Positions 19,118 to 29,052 of a stretch of DNA of 64,000 nt are shown piece after piece. Every line of letters begins with the position of its first letter. Position 1 is the first letter of the stretch. Made by a program: the position numbers and the translations under genes. The DNA comes from Proteus terrae subsp. cibarius (lineage in GTDB: Bacteria; Pseudomonadota; Gammaproteobacteria; Enterobacterales; Enterobacteriaceae), in assembly GCF_011045835.1 (NCBI RefSeq), contig NZ_CP047349.1, positions 434,001 through 498,000 of the forward strand, read 5' to 3'. The notes under the pieces are model-generated. The model was given only the letters and a program-made list of their open reading frames with translations, was not told where the DNA came from and did not search any database.

Positions 19118-19792
19118 TTATGAGCGAATTTCAGCATAATCTTGTTTTTGATTTTCTTGTGCGAAAAAGTGACGCAAAATAAAATTCAATAAGAGACCAT
19201 ATGCAGGTAAGAAGAACAGCATACAAATGGTTAATTTAAACACGTAGTCAACTAATGCAATTTCAACCCAATTCTCTGCCATAAATGCGTCAGTACTACG
19301 ATAAAATGCAATAAAGAAGAATGCGAGAGTGTCGAGTAAATTACCGAAGAACATTGCTGCACTTGGCGCTACCCACCATTTTTGTTGTTGTCTTAAACGA
19401 TTAAAGACAGACACATCCATGATTTGACCTAACACATAAGCCATAAAGCTTGCTGTCGCAATTCTTGCCACCATAATATTAAAATCAGCTAATGAGGCAA
19501 AACCCTGCCAACTACCTTGGAAGAAAAGCGTTGAGATCAGGTAAGAAATCGCTAATGCAGGTAGCATAACGGCGGTAATGATGCGTCTGGCAAGTGGTGC
19601 ACCATAAATACGAACCGTTAAATCTGTTGCCAGAAAAATAAACGGAAAGGTAAAGGCGCCCCAAGTGGTATGGAAACCAAAAATGGAAATAGGTAACTGC
19701 ACAAGATAATTACTAGAGGTAATTATCAGTATGTGGAACAAAGAAAGCCATAACAGTGCCACCGCTTTTTGGCGGGGAGTAAACGTATACAT
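19118..19792 (-). CDS. yhhQ: Queuosine precursor transporter YhhQ
   Basis: 224 residues from MYTFTPRQKAVALLWLSLF, the start that aligns with E. coli YhhQ; an upstream in-frame ATG would add 35 residues that are not conserved. Six to seven membrane helices; the stretches SSNYLVQLPISIFGFHTTWG and FATDLTVRI-like LATDLTVRIYGAPLARRII are family hallmarks. YhhQ imports preQ0/preQ1 for tRNA queuosine synthesis. Divergent from tusA, the same neighbourhood as in E. coli. Confidence 0.93.
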   Translation of the reverse strand: MYTFTPRQKAVALLWLSLFHILIITSSNYLVQLPISIFGFHTTWGAFTFPFIFLATDLTVRIYGAPLARRIITAVMLPALAISYLISTLFFQGSWQGFASLADFNIMVARIATASFMAYVLGQIMDVSVFNRLRQQQKWWVAPSAAMFFGNLLDTLAFFFIAFYRSTDAFMAENWVEIALVDYVFKLTICMLFFLPAYGLLLNFILRHFFAQENQKQDYAEIRS

Positions 19793-19997
19793 AAATTGTA
19801 CCTTTTTAGTGATTGGGGTGAGGGAACCCAATAAAACAGTAATTTCTCTCTTAAATGAGAGGATGCGCATAATACGCCTGTTGCGCAACAAAAGCAAAGA
19901 TTAGGAGGAATACCTTTGTGCTTAATGTGCCGTGATGTGAACACGAAAGCGAGATATAATAACGAAATCTGTCAGTGTAAGAAGAATGGTTAATAGA

Positions 19998-20252
19998 ATG
20001 AATGCTCAATTTGATGATGCAACTAAGACATTAGATACGCTAGGACTACGTTGCCCTGAGCCTGTGATGTTAGTACGTAAAACCATAAGAAATATGGCGT
20101 TAGGTGAGACGTTATTAGTGATTGCTGATGATCCTGCCACAGTGCGTGATATTCCTGGCTTTTGCCGATTTATGGAACATGACTTATTAAATCAAGAGAC
20201 GCAATCTGCACCTTATCGCTATCTTATCCGTAAAAAAGAGAGCAATCTGTAA
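19998..20252 (+). CDS. tusA: Sulfur carrier protein TusA
   Basis: 84 residues from [22 protein letters not shown]; a start 12 bp earlier (MVNR) is also possible and SD evidence does not decide. The catalytic Cys in [15 protein letters not shown] accepts sulfur from IscS and passes it to TusBCD for 2-thiouridine synthesis in tRNA. The [19 protein letters not shown] and PYRYLIRK stretches are typical. Monocistronic, with a terminator shared with convergent zntA. Confidence 0.93.
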   Translation: MNAQFDDATKTLDTLGLRCPEPVMLVRKTIRNMALGETLLVIADDPATVRDIPGFCRFMEHDLLNQETQSAPYRYLIRKKESNL

Positions 20253-20291
20253 TTTATACTGTAAATATTGCTTATAATCGCGCTAAAAAAT

Positions 20292-20322
20292 AACCCAAAC
20301 CCCATATACTGAGGTTTGGGTT
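20292..20322. terminator. Bidirectional terminator between tusA and zntA
   Basis: Ten-base-pair perfect stem AACCCAAACC / GGTTTGGGTT, flanked by A-rich and T-rich runs, between convergent genes. Confidence 0.85.
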
Positions 20323-20339
20323 TTGTTATTTTAGCGTGC

Positions 20340-22730
20340 TTACTCTTTGTTTGGGGTACTAATTTTTACTCTTAACAGTCTTACGGCATTGGCTGTTACC
20401 AGTGCTGTTGCCCCAGAGTCAGCAAGAACAGCAACCCAAAGCCCGGTAATTCCTAATAAGCTTGTTACTAAAAATATCGCTTTTAAACCAAGTGCTATCG
20501 TGATGTTTTCACGGATGATTTTACGTGTCGCACGAGATAATTTAATAATTTCAGGTAAGCCAGTTAAACGGTTATGCGTTAATGCTGCATCAGCTGTTTC
20601 AAGTGCAACGTCTGTACCGCTTCCCATCGCGACACCAATGGTTGCTGCCTTCATTGCTGGTGCATCATTGATACCATCGCCCACCATCATTGTGTTATGC
20701 GTTTTACTGATCTCCATGACGGAAGTCACTTTATCTTCAGGTAGTAATCCTGCTCGGAAATCCATACCTAGTTTTTTAGCAATAGCCGCGGCTGCTCTTG
20801 GATTATCACCTGTTAGCATAACGGCATTGATGTTCATCTCTTTCAATAATTTCATTGATTCAACAGCATCATTGCGTAAGGTATCTTGCATAGCAATAAC
20901 ACCGATAAGCTGACTCTCTTTTAATACGACAACCACGGTTTTGCCTTCATCTTCAAGGCGTGCAACTTCTTGTTGCCACAGAGAAGAGAGTGATATGACT
21001 TCTGATAATTGAGAAGGTGCACTCACCAGAATATGTTGGCTATTTAAATAACCTTCAATTCCTTTACCTGCTAGCGCTTTACGATCTTCTGCTTCAACAA
21101 CAAGTACGCCTTCATCTTGTGCTTTATTGATAATGGCTTTTGCTAATGGGTGATGAGAGCCAATTTCTACGGATGAAGCAAAAGTCAGTACTTCTTTTTC
21201 ATTAAATCCGGTTTCAGCTACAACATCAGTAACTTGAGGTTTCCCTTCTGTTAATGTGCCTGTTTTATCTAATGCGATAGTATTAACAGTGCCTAATTGC
21301 TCTAATGCTGCGCCACCTTTGATAAGTGCTCCGCGTTTAGTTGCAGCAGCTAATGCTGAAGTGATGGCGGCTGGTGTTGAGATAACTAAAGCACAAGGAC
21401 AACCAATCAGTAATAGGGTTAAACCGCGATAAATCCATGTTTCCCAAGGTTGTGAGAACAACAGTGGTGGAACAATGATAACCAGTGCAGAGAACAGCAT
21501 AATCGCAGGCGTATAGTAACGACTAAAGCGATCAATAAAGCGTTCAATTGGGGCTCTACGCTCTTCAGCTTCTTCAATCAATTGCAAAATACGGTCGATA
21601 GCATTTTGCCCTTGTTCAGATACCACTTTCATCTGTACAGATCTATCGACAGATAAACAACCAGCAGCGACTTTTTCGCCCTGTAAACGCTCTACGGGTA
21701 CGGATTCGCCTGTTAATGCACTTTCATCAAAGCTTGCAAACGCACTGACTAACTCTGCGTCTGTTGGCAAACGTGAACCCGGCGCTATCTCAATAATGTC
21801 GCCCGGACGTAATTGCGCAACAGGAACAGTTTGTTTTTTACCGTCTTTGACTAATGTTGCTTCTTCTGGCACTAACGCCATTAATGCGCTCACACCACGA
21901 CGAGCACGTCCTGCAGCATAAGACTCCAGCATTTCACCAATCATAAACAGCAAAATAACCATTGCTGCTTCTTCGGTTGCATTAATAAATAGTGCACCAA
22001 TTGCTGCGACACTCATCAAGGTTTCAATAGCAAACGGTGTACCACTGCGAATAAGTTGTAAGGACTTTTTCACAATGGGGAATAGACCAATTAAGGTTGT
22101 TGCAATAAAGGCTGCTCGACCTGCTTGGGGATCAATAACCTCGGCACCCCAGCTAATCGCCATCAAAAGCGCCAAAACAATCACAAATGAGCTCTCTTTC
22201 AAGAAACTCTGCTTCACCACTTTTTGGGATTGAGGCGATGAGAGATCAAAAAGCTCGAAACCGGCACTGTTAATGGCCGCAATGATATCAGCACGTAGAT
22301 CACTATCAGCATCAACGACTAATTTTTCAGTGGCAAAAAGGACTTTTGCTTGTTTTACACCCGCAACTTTGAGTGCTGCTGTTTCAATTTTTTGAGCGCA
22401 ACTTGGGCAATCCATACCTTGCACTTTCCAGCTAAAGCGCTGTTGTGCAATCTTTTCTGGCTCAATGTTAGAGACAGGGGCGTTGATATCACAGCTTCCA
22501 TGAGTGTGGTTGTGCCCATCATGGTTATGGTCGTGGTCATGTTCGTGGGAGTGTCCGTGGTGGTGCTCATCCTCGCATTCAGGATCACTTTTATCTATTT
22601 TGGTATGAGAATGCCCACTTTCAGTATGTGAGTGCGTACTATTCTCTGAGTGGCCTGAACAGCATTGAGAGCTTGAGCAACAAGCATCGGTATGTTTATG
22701 GTTATCGTGTTGATGAGCATGTTTAGTCAT
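20340..22730 (-). CDS. zntA: Zn(II)/Cd(II)/Pb(II)-exporting P-type ATPase ZntA
   Basis: 796 residues, about 60 longer than E. coli ZntA because of an N-terminal metal-binding extension: about 80 residues with 22 His and 6 Cys, partly as [14 protein letters not shown]. Then an HMA domain with GMDCPSCA, the CPC metal motif in GCPCALVIS, phosphorylation site DKTGTLTEG, the HP locus GSHHPLAKA and the hinge motif GDGINDAPA. It pumps soft divalent cations from cytoplasm to periplasm using ATP. Its promoter (22785-22816) has the 20-bp spacer and dyad of a ZntR (MerR-type) target, so induction by zinc, cadmium or lead is expected. Confidence 0.95.
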   Translation of the reverse strand: MTKHAHQHDNHKHTDACCSSSQCCSGHSENSTHSHTESGHSHTKIDKSDPECEDEHHHGHSHEHDHDHNHDGHNHTHGSCDINAPVSNIEPEKIAQQRFSWKVQGMDCPSCAQKIETAALKVAGVKQAKVLFATEKLVVDADSDLRADIIAAINSAGFELFDLSSPQSQKVVKQSFLKESSFVIVLALLMAISWGAEVIDPQAGRAAFIATTLIGLFPIVKKSLQLIRSGTPFAIETLMSVAAIGALFINATEEAAMVILLFMIGEMLESYAAGRARRGVSALMALVPEEATLVKDGKKQTVPVAQLRPGDIIEIAPGSRLPTDAELVSAFASFDESALTGESVPVERLQGEKVAAGCLSVDRSVQMKVVSEQGQNAIDRILQLIEEAEERRAPIERFIDRFSRYYTPAIMLFSALVIIVPPLLFSQPWETWIYRGLTLLLIGCPCALVISTPAAITSALAAATKRGALIKGGAALEQLGTVNTIALDKTGTLTEGKPQVTDVVAETGFNEKEVLTFASSVEIGSHHPLAKAIINKAQDEGVLVVEAEDRKALAGKGIEGYLNSQHILVSAPSQLSEVISLSSLWQQEVARLEDEGKTVVVVLKESQLIGVIAMQDTLRNDAVESMKLLKEMNINAVMLTGDNPRAAAAIAKKLGMDFRAGLLPEDKVTSVMEISKTHNTMMVGDGINDAPAMKAATIGVAMGSGTDVALETADAALTHNRLTGLPEIIKLSRATRKIIRENITIALGLKAIFLVTSLLGITGLWVAVLADSGATALVTANAVRLLRVKISTPNKE

Positions 22731-22784
22731 AACTGGCTCTCCTTGTTCAACAAAGTAAAGTCTAAATTTATCTATCTGATAAGT

Positions 22785-22816
22785 ACTTTACAGCTTGGAG
22801 TAGAGTCCAGAGTCAA
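22785..22816 (-). promoter_or_regulatory. ZntR-controlled promoter of zntA
   Basis: Read on the minus strand: -35 TTGACT, a spacer of exactly 20 bp and -10 TAAAGT. The spacer contains the dyad CTGGACTC/CTACTCCAAG, close to the ZntR operator CTGGAGTC/GACTCCAG. The overlong spacer with an embedded dyad is the signature of MerR-family activated promoters. Confidence 0.85.
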
Positions 22817-22910
22817 GATACCGAAGGCATATTCATTGGCAAAAAGTGCGAATTAGGTCAAAAAATTAACCCCTTGATTTAAATATTTAAAACAAGGGGC
22901 TGGATTTAAA

Positions 22911-23537
22911 CTAAAGGAACAGTGCTCTGACAATAAAGAAATGCCCAATAAAATAACAGGCGCTGACAAGTCCTTTAGAAGCTGAAAATGAGAAGCGGAA
23001 GCGGTTGATTAGCCATATTGAGTAAGCAATCACTAACAATAATGAGCCAATCATCACTGATAAGTTGTAATCATTACTTAAGTAGAAGAATTTTTCGCCC
23101 GCAATCCAAAACATAGCAAATGCGGCTAGTAAAGTTAAAGAGGCTGGAATGGCTAATTTATCGAGCTTAGTCCAAACAATGGCTAAAATGATAATAAAAG
23201 CAAGAATAACGAATCCAAGTAAAGGGAGGTAGAATGAGAGCTGTAGTGGTAATAAAAAGCTTACCATATAGAGTACATAGCTTAGAAAAACCAAGGCAAG
23301 AGAAGGTAGTAAATACTTACCATCAAATATTCTTAAGATATCGGAAAGCAGTGTCGCTAATAACGCGCCGACAATAAGGTAGCTATTAATATTGTGTTCG
23401 GGAACTTGCCATGCCCAAAGTAATAAAAGAAGTAGTGTGATAGGACGGAATAACCATCGTTGCCAATTAGGGCCTCGATATGCAGCATCGATATAAAGCC
23501 ATCCGGAGAATAATACGGCGAGAAAAGGCCAACTCAT
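22911..23537 (-). CDS. yhhN: YhhN family membrane protein (TMEM86-like)
   Basis: 208 residues with about eight hydrophobic helices and almost no hydrophilic loops. The family (YhhN/TMEM86) includes eukaryotic lysoplasmalogenases; the bacterial role is not established here. The position next to zntA is conserved with E. coli. It lies 180 bp upstream of zntA on the same strand, with the ZntR promoter between, so it is probably not in the zinc regulon. Confidence 0.85.
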   Translation of the reverse strand: MSWPFLAVLFSGWLYIDAAYRGPNWQRWLFRPITLLLLLLWAWQVPEHNINSYLIVGALLATLLSDILRIFDGKYLLPSLALVFLSYVLYMVSFLLPLQLSFYLPLLGFVILAFIIILAIVWTKLDKLAIPASLTLLAAFAMFWIAGEKFFYLSNDYNLSVMIGSLLLVIAYSIWLINRFRFSFSASKGLVSACYFIGHFFIVRALFL

Positions 23538-23684
23538 AATATCTTCCTTATATTCAGAACTGTTTTATTATTCATAACAGAAAGATTAATTTAAGAATAG
23601 CGGTTAATGACGAAACTGATGGACTTATTAAAATAATATAAAGCACACTGTTTTTTAATCCATATAACGATAGGAATTAATGTA

Positions 23685-24071
23685 ATGAATAAAGCGGCTA
23701 TTTTAGGAATTGCGGTACTGGTGATTATTATAGCGTCAGCAACTTATCGTTTTTTCGAGCAAAGAAAACAGCGGATAAGTGACGATAATTCACCTGTTAC
23801 ACTCTATATGGTTGAAGTGATTGACAAAAAAGAAGTCGCAGCAAATGAACGACGTTCAAGAGAAAATGATGTAAATGGCCCAGAAACAACATATTATTAT
23901 CAAGTGACCTTTCGTTTAACTACTGATGATCGTAAAGATTTAGTGTTAAAAATTGATAAATCAGCTTATCAAGATATCGAACCTGAAATGAAAGGGCGTT
24001 TGTTTATGCAAGGCAGTCGTTTTGTAAAATTTGAAACCGATATGGCAAGTGATGAGCCAAATAATAAATAA
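23685..24071 (+). CDS. yhhM: DUF2500 family protein YhhM
   Basis: 128 residues. An N-terminal membrane anchor (about residues 5-24) is followed by a soluble domain with YYYQVTFRLTTDDRKDLVLK and a C-terminal GRLFMQGSRFVKFE, matching YhhM. Function unknown. Divergent from yhhN, as in E. coli gene order. Confidence 0.85.
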   Translation: MNKAAILGIAVLVIIIASATYRFFEQRKQRISDDNSPVTLYMVEVIDKKEVAANERRSRENDVNGPETTYYYQVTFRLTTDDRKDLVLKIDKSAYQDIEPEMKGRLFMQGSRFVKFETDMASDEPNNK

Positions 24072-24145
24072 AAGAGAATATTTATTACTTGGCAACCTCT
24101 GGGGTTGATTATCGACCCCAGATAATTGCGAGGATATGACAATAT

Positions 24146-24448
24146 TTACGGCTGTGGTTTAGTTTTATTCTTCTGTTTTTCTTCGTATTCTTTACGTAAT
24201 TCTTTTTGTATTTTTAAGAGTTCAAAGATCCCAAAGAAGAAAATGCGAAACTGTAATGCCGTTGAGGGTTTTTGATCTTTAGGTTGTCCTGCTTTATACA
24301 TAACGATTTGTAATCCATGCATAATTACCATAAAAATCAATGCAATATCCATAAAATATTTTAGAGGTTTAGGAAATGGGGAAATAATATTTAAAAACAG
24401 AAAGCCCCAAACACCGACCATTAAAAATCGGCCAAAAAAGATTAACAT
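24146..24448 (-). CDS. yhhL: DUF1145 family protein YhhL
   Basis: 100 residues with two to three membrane helices (about 8-24, 34-52) and a charged, Lys/Glu-rich C-terminus ending KNKTKPQP. Recognised as YhhL by its place directly after rsmD (17 bp) and length. Function unknown. Confidence 0.8.
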   Translation of the reverse strand: MLIFFGRFLMVGVWGFLFLNIISPFPKPLKYFMDIALIFMVIMHGLQIVMYKAGQPKDQKPSTALQFRIFFFGIFELLKIQKELRKEYEEKQKNKTKPQP

Positions 24449-24465
24449 AGCAGCTCCATAAAAAA

Positions 24466-25050
24466 TTAAGCAGATAAACTGCGAATAAAAAGACGATACG
24501 CGACTTGCCCTGCGATCTTCTCTCTATGCAATGTCCAATGAGTCGGAATTGTATAAGTCTGTGCTTTAACTTCTTCCTCAATATAAATATAGCAATCTTG
24601 TGCTAACCAACCGTTATTTTCTAATAATTGGATAGTGTCTGACAACATGCCTTTATGAAAAGGAGGATCTAAAAAAACGACATTATAAGGCGAACCTTGT
24701 TTAGCAAGATATGACAATGCACTGTCTTGAATGACATGCCCATTGTTGGCATTAAGTAAGGTTAAATTTGTGGTAATTTGTTGGGCAACTGCACGTTCAT
24801 ATTCGATAAACGTGGTTTCACGAGCATAGCGAGAAAGCGCTTCAATACCTAAACCACCGCTTCCTGCAAAACAGTCGAGGCAACGAGCATCTTGGATAAC
24901 GGGCATTAGCCAATTAAAGAGCGTTTCTTTTACTCTATCCGTCGTTGGTCGTAATCCTTGGCTATCGAGAACAGGAAGTTTACGACCACGCCATTTTCCC
25001 CCAATTATTCTGATTTGTCCCATTGGGGCTTTTTGTGGTTTTTTGGCCAT
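24466..25050 (-). CDS. rsmD: 16S rRNA (guanine966-N2)-methyltransferase RsmD
   Basis: 194 residues. The SAM-binding motif FAGSGGLGIEALSR and the catalytic VFLDPPFHKG of N2-guanine methyltransferases are intact; the N-terminus IRIIGGKWRGRKLPV is typical. It methylates G966 of 16S rRNA in the assembled 30S subunit. Divergent from ftsY and followed 17 bp later by yhhL, conserved order with E. coli. Confidence 0.95.
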   Translation of the reverse strand: MAKKPQKAPMGQIRIIGGKWRGRKLPVLDSQGLRPTTDRVKETLFNWLMPVIQDARCLDCFAGSGGLGIEALSRYARETTFIEYERAVAQQITTNLTLLNANNGHVIQDSALSYLAKQGSPYNVVFLDPPFHKGMLSDTIQLLENNGWLAQDCYIYIEEEVKAQTYTIPTHWTLHREKIAGQVAYRLFIRSLSA

Positions 25051-25278
25051 ATTATTTTAATTTATATCGTTTAAACGTGAGTTTTGGAGTGTCTTTTGGA
25101 ATAAGGAATTCGTGTCTGTTGTTATCTCGATGACTTCTCTTGATTTAATCTGGAATAATTTACCATAAAATTTGTATAAAAGATGCGTTTATCCATGATC
25201 AAATGATAGACTTCATTATTATTTTCAATATCGTCAATGTAATCGCGCCATGATTTAGTGCGAGGAGTTTAGTAGCTA

Positions 25279-27057
25279 ATGGCAAAAGAAAAAAAAGGTT
25301 TTTTCTCGTGGCTCGGTTTTGGGCGTAACAAAGAAGAAAATATTGAGCAAGAGAAAGAACAGCAACGCTTAGAAGAAGAGCGTTTAGAACAAGAACGTTT
25401 GGCAAAAGAAGCTAAAGAAGATGCGGCTCGCCAAGCGCAATTAGAAGCAGAGCAAGAACGTTTAGAAGCAGAGCGCCAAGAAGCGCAACGTGTCATACAA
25501 GATAGATTGGTACAAGAAGCTGAAAAACAACGTTTAGAACAAGAGAAAGCCCAGCGCCAAGCAGAAATAGAAGCAGAGCAAGCGCGTTTAGAGGCAGAGC
25601 ATGCAGAACAAGCTCGTTTAGCTCAAGAAGCACAAGCTCAACGCCTTGCGCAAGAAGAAGCACAACGTCAAGCTGAGCTAAAAGCGGAACAAGAACGCTT
25701 AGAGGCACAACGTCAAGAAGCGGAGCGTGCAGAACAAGATCGTTTAGCTCAAGAAGCTGAAGCTCAACGCCTTGCGCAAGAAGAAGCACAACGTCAAGCT
25801 GAGGTAAAAGCGGAGCAAGAACGCTTAGAAGCACAACGCCAAGAAGCGGAGCGTGCAGAACAAGATCGTCTGGCTCAAGAAGCACAAGCTCAACGCCTTG
25901 CGCAAGAAGAAGCACAACGTCAAGCTGAGCTAAAAGCGGAGCAAGAACGCTTAGAAGCACAACGTCAAGAAGCGGAGCGTGCAGAACAAGATCGTCTGGC
26001 TCAAGAAGCTGAAGCTCAACGTCTAGCGCAAGAAGAAAACGAACGTCTCGCTATTGCGCAAGCCGAAGCTGAAGATATTGAATCTTTACGCGAAGAAGTG
26101 CTGGCAGATAAAGTTGTTGAACAAGAGAAACCTAAAAAAGAAGGTTTCTTTAGCCGACTGAAAAAAGGCTTACTGAAAACTCGCCAAAACTTAGGTTCAG
26201 GATTCCTTGGCCTATTTCGTGGTAAGAAAATTGATGATGAGCTATTTGAAGAGTTAGAAGAGCAACTCTTAATTGCTGATGTGGGTATGGAAACTACAAC
26301 TAAAATCATCACTAGTCTGACTAAACATGCCACTCATAAAGATCTTAAAGATGCTGAAGCCCTTTACGGTAAATTACGTGAAGAGATGAGCGATATTTTA
26401 AGTAAAGTCGATAAACCATTAAATATTGAAGGTAAAAAACCTTTTGTTATTTTAATGGTTGGCGTTAACGGTGTTGGTAAAACAACCACAATCGGAAAAT
26501 TAGCGCGACAATACCAAGCTGAAGGTAAATCTGTCATGTTAGCTGCTGGTGATACATTCCGTGCTGCAGCGGTTGAACAGCTACAAGTTTGGGGTGAGCG
26601 TAATAATATCCCTGTTGTGGCGCAACATACTGGTGCTGATCCTGCATCTGTTATTTTTGATGCGATTCAGTCAGCCCAAGCAAAAGGTGTCGATGTTCTT
26701 ATTGCTGATACCGCAGGACGATTGCAGAATAAATCCCATTTAATGGAAGAGCTGAAAAAAATCGTTCGAGTTATGAAAAAACTAGACGAAGAAGCACCAC
26801 ATGAGGTGATGCTGACGTTAGATGCAAGTACCGGACAAAATGCAGTTAGTCAGGCAAAACTCTTTAATGAAACAGTTGGGCTAACTGGATTAACATTGAC
26901 TAAACTCGATGGTACAGCAAAAGGGGGCGTTATCTTCTCCATTGCTGATCAGTTTAGTATTCCTATCCGTTATATTGGGGTAGGTGAAGGTATTGAAGAT
27001 TTACGTCCGTTTAAGGCCGACGATTTTATTGAGGCTCTGTTTGCCCGCGAGGAGTAG
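25279..27057 (+). CDS. ftsY: Signal recognition particle receptor FtsY with expanded repeat A domain
   Basis: 592 residues, nearly 100 longer than E. coli FtsY. Residues 1-285 form an acidic/Gln-rich A domain predicted as one long coiled coil; it contains three tandem 42-residue repeats (AQRLAQEEAQRQAE ... DRLAQEA). The NG domain follows: helical N domain, P-loop GVNGVGKTTTIGKL, DTFRAAAVEQL, DTAGRLQNK, and TKLDGTAKGG. FtsY docks ribosome-SRP complexes at the inner membrane, with GTPases of FtsY and Ffh activating each other. First gene of ftsYEX; ftsE starts 5 bp after its stop. Confidence 0.96.
   Translation: MAKEKKGFFSWLGFGRNKEENIEQEKEQQRLEEERLEQERLAKEAKEDAARQAQLEAEQERLEAERQEAQRVIQDRLVQEAEKQRLEQEKAQRQAEIEAEQARLEAEHAEQARLAQEAQAQRLAQEEAQRQAELKAEQERLEAQRQEAERAEQDRLAQEAEAQRLAQEEAQRQAEVKAEQERLEAQRQEAERAEQDRLAQEAQAQRLAQEEAQRQAELKAEQERLEAQRQEAERAEQDRLAQEAEAQRLAQEENERLAIAQAEAEDIESLREEVLADKVVEQEKPKKEGFFSRLKKGLLKTRQNLGSGFLGLFRGKKIDDELFEELEEQLLIADVGMETTTKIITSLTKHATHKDLKDAEALYGKLREEMSDILSKVDKPLNIEGKKPFVILMVGVNGVGKTTTIGKLARQYQAEGKSVMLAAGDTFRAAAVEQLQVWGERNNIPVVAQHTGADPASVIFDAIQSAQAKGVDVLIADTAGRLQNKSHLMEELKKIVRVMKKLDEEAPHEVMLTLDASTGQNAVSQAKLFNETVGLTGLTLTKLDGTAKGGVIFSIADQFSIPIRYIGVGEGIEDLRPFKADDFIEALFAREE
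25636..26013 (+). repeat. Three 126-bp in-frame tandem repeats in ftsY
   Basis: Units begin at 25636, 25762 and 25888, with a fourth partial unit from 26014; starts are spaced exactly 126 bp (42 codons). Copies are nearly identical in DNA, differing in a few codons (for example AEL versus AEV), while the preceding ~37-codon stretch is an older degenerate copy. The near-identity implies recent duplication and likely length variation between strains. Confidence 0.92.
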
Positions 27058-27062
27058 TTTTA

Positions 27063-27728
27063 ATGATCCGCTTCGAACACGTCAGCAAGGCTTATTTAGG
27101 TGGAAGACAAGCATTACAGGGGGTTGATTTTCATCTTCGACCTGGTGAAATGGCTTTTTTAACGGGTCACTCTGGCGCCGGTAAAAGTACATTGCTTAAG
27201 TTAATTTGTGGAATAGAACGCCCAAGTGATGGCGCTATTTGGTTTGCTGGTCATGATATTAGTAGGCTAAAAAATAGTGAGATCCCTTTTCTGCGTCGTC
27301 AAATTGGTATGATCTTCCAAGATCACCACTTATTGATGGACAGAACGGTTTATGACAATGTCTCTCTTCCACTGATTATTGCTGGCGCGAGTGAAGAGGA
27401 TATTCGACGAAGAGTTTCAGCCGCTTTAGATAAAGTGGGACTATTGGATAAAGCCAAAAATTATCCTATACAACTCTCTGGTGGTGAACAACAACGTGTC
27501 GGTATTGCGCGCGCTGTTGTGAATAAACCGACTGTTTTACTCGCAGATGAACCAACAGGTAACCTCGATGGTGAGCTTTCAGAAGGGATCATGCGCCTTT
27601 TTGAAGAGTTCAACCGTGTTGGTGTAACAGTGTTAATGGCAACGCACGATATGTCGCTGATAGAACGTAGAAATTATCGCATTCTTACATTAGGGCAAGG
27701 CAGAATGGTGGGAGGGCAAAATGGCTAA
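27063..27728 (+). CDS. ftsE: Cell division ATP-binding protein FtsE
   Basis: 221 residues, ABC-type ATPase: Walker [15 protein letters not shown]-loop FQDHHLLMD, signature [14 protein letters not shown], Walker [10 protein letters not shown], and the H-loop ATHD. With FtsX it forms the membrane complex that activates periplasmic amidases at the septum. It starts 5 bp after ftsY and overlaps ftsX by 8 bp, so translation is coupled. Confidence 0.96.
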   Translation: MIRFEHVSKAYLGGRQALQGVDFHLRPGEMAFLTGHSGAGKSTLLKLICGIERPSDGAIWFAGHDISRLKNSEIPFLRRQIGMIFQDHHLLMDRTVYDNVSLPLIIAGASEEDIRRRVSAALDKVGLLDKAKNYPIQLSGGEQQRVGIARAVVNKPTVLLADEPTGNLDGELSEGIMRLFEEFNRVGVTVLMATHDMSLIERRNYRILTLGQGRMVGGQNG

Positions 27729-28698
27729 AGCAAAAAGTTCCCGTAAATCAATGCCAACGCCGGGTGCAAAAACCAAGGCGCTAAAAGGGGGAAGACGCGA
27801 ACAGTGGCGCTATGCATGGCGTAACACGGTGGCAGATTTTTTACGCCAACCGCTCTCCTCTTTTTTAACGGTAATGGTTGTCGCGATATCTCTTACCTTG
27901 CCTAGCATCTTTTATATTGTGTGGAAGAATGTCTCAACAGCGGCAGAACAATGGTATCCAACACCACAATTAACGGTTTACCTTGATAAATCACTTGATG
28001 ATTCACTGGCTGAAGCCACAATCAAAAAAATAGAAGCCCTAGAGAAAGTGGAAGATGTTAACTACCTTTCACGACAAGACTCACTGGTGGAATTTCGTTC
28101 TTGGTCTGGTTTTAGCAGTGCGTTGGATATGTTAGAAGAAAATCCACTGCCAGCGGTAGCAATTGTGACACCGGTTATGGAGCCTAATGATCAACAACTC
28201 ATGGTGAATTTGCGAGATGCGGTTTCACAAATTGCAGGGGTTGATGAGGTGAGAATGGATGATAGCTGGTTTACTCGGCTTTCAACATTAACTTCATTGG
28301 TGGGGCAAATTGCCTTGGTGATTGGCACTTTGATGGTTGTTGCCTTGTTATTGGTGATTGGTAACAGTGTGCGTCTCAATATTTTCAGTCGCCGTGATAC
28401 TATTAATGTGATGAAACTTATTGGTGCAACTGATGGCTTTATTATGCGCCCTTTCCTGAATTGGGGATTAATCCTCGGCTTTATTGGCGCTGTATTTGCC
28501 TTGATTTTTTCGGCTCTATTAGTATGGAAGCTTTCTGATGTGGTGACTCAAGCTGCCACTGTATTTGGCACTTCATTTTCTATTTCAGGATTAGGTTTTG
28601 ATGAGTCTATCATTCTTATTCTTGTATCTATGATTATTGGTTGGTTTGCTGCATGGTTGACGACAATGCAACATTTACGTCAATTCACACCGGAATAG
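27721..28698 (+). CDS. ftsX: Cell division membrane protein FtsX
   Basis: 325 residues. A basic N-terminal cytoplasmic tail, a first helix (about residues 46-66), a large periplasmic loop that in the family binds EnvC, and three more C-terminal helices in the FtsX permease fold (about 200-225, 250-275, 295-312). RLNIFSRRDTINVMKLIGATDGFI is the family cytoplasmic loop. Works with FtsE in septal peptidoglycan hydrolysis control. Closed by a hairpin at 28743-28773. Confidence 0.95.
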   Translation: MAKAKSSRKSMPTPGAKTKALKGGRREQWRYAWRNTVADFLRQPLSSFLTVMVVAISLTLPSIFYIVWKNVSTAAEQWYPTPQLTVYLDKSLDDSLAEATIKKIEALEKVEDVNYLSRQDSLVEFRSWSGFSSALDMLEENPLPAVAIVTPVMEPNDQQLMVNLRDAVSQIAGVDEVRMDDSWFTRLSTLTSLVGQIALVIGTLMVVALLLVIGNSVRLNIFSRRDTINVMKLIGATDGFIMRPFLNWGLILGFIGAVFALIFSALLVWKLSDVVTQAATVFGTSFSISGLGFDESIILILVSMIIGWFAAWLTTMQHLRQFTPE

Positions 28699-29052
28699 TG
28701 AATTAGATTTATCCTCTAATAATGAGAAGATATCTTTTATCAGGCTGGGTGACATTAATATCATCACCCAGCCATTTTATCGACGCCCTGTCTCTGGCAT
28801 AATATTGCGCGCACTCTTTTCTACGATAAGGCAACTATCATGTTTGCTATCGGTGATAGAAAAGTACAAAGATATGTAAACATAGATGCGAGATGAACCT
28901 TTAGTCTTTATGCTGGTCAAATAGTCGTTATGATAAAAACACATCGTAAAAAACCTTAACTGACTTCCTATTTAAGCTATATTTAGAAGGCTCATCTACT
29001 TTCCCTTACAGCGATAATTTTAATTATTTATTTAATTTTCATGAGGATTTGA
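28699..29052 (+). other. ftsX-rpoH intergenic region with terminator hairpin
   Basis: 354 bp. A stem of 10 bp (28743-28752, GGCTGGGTGA, with 28764-28773) followed by ATTTTAT probably ends ftsYEX. The remainder must hold the rpoH promoters; individual elements cannot be assigned with confidence by eye. Confidence 0.6.

Noticed and set aside
25493..25960. 155-codon ORF antisense to the ftsY repeats
   Set aside because: It is the mirror of the biased Gln/Glu/Arg codons in ftsY, giving a Leu/Val repeat protein; no SD or family.
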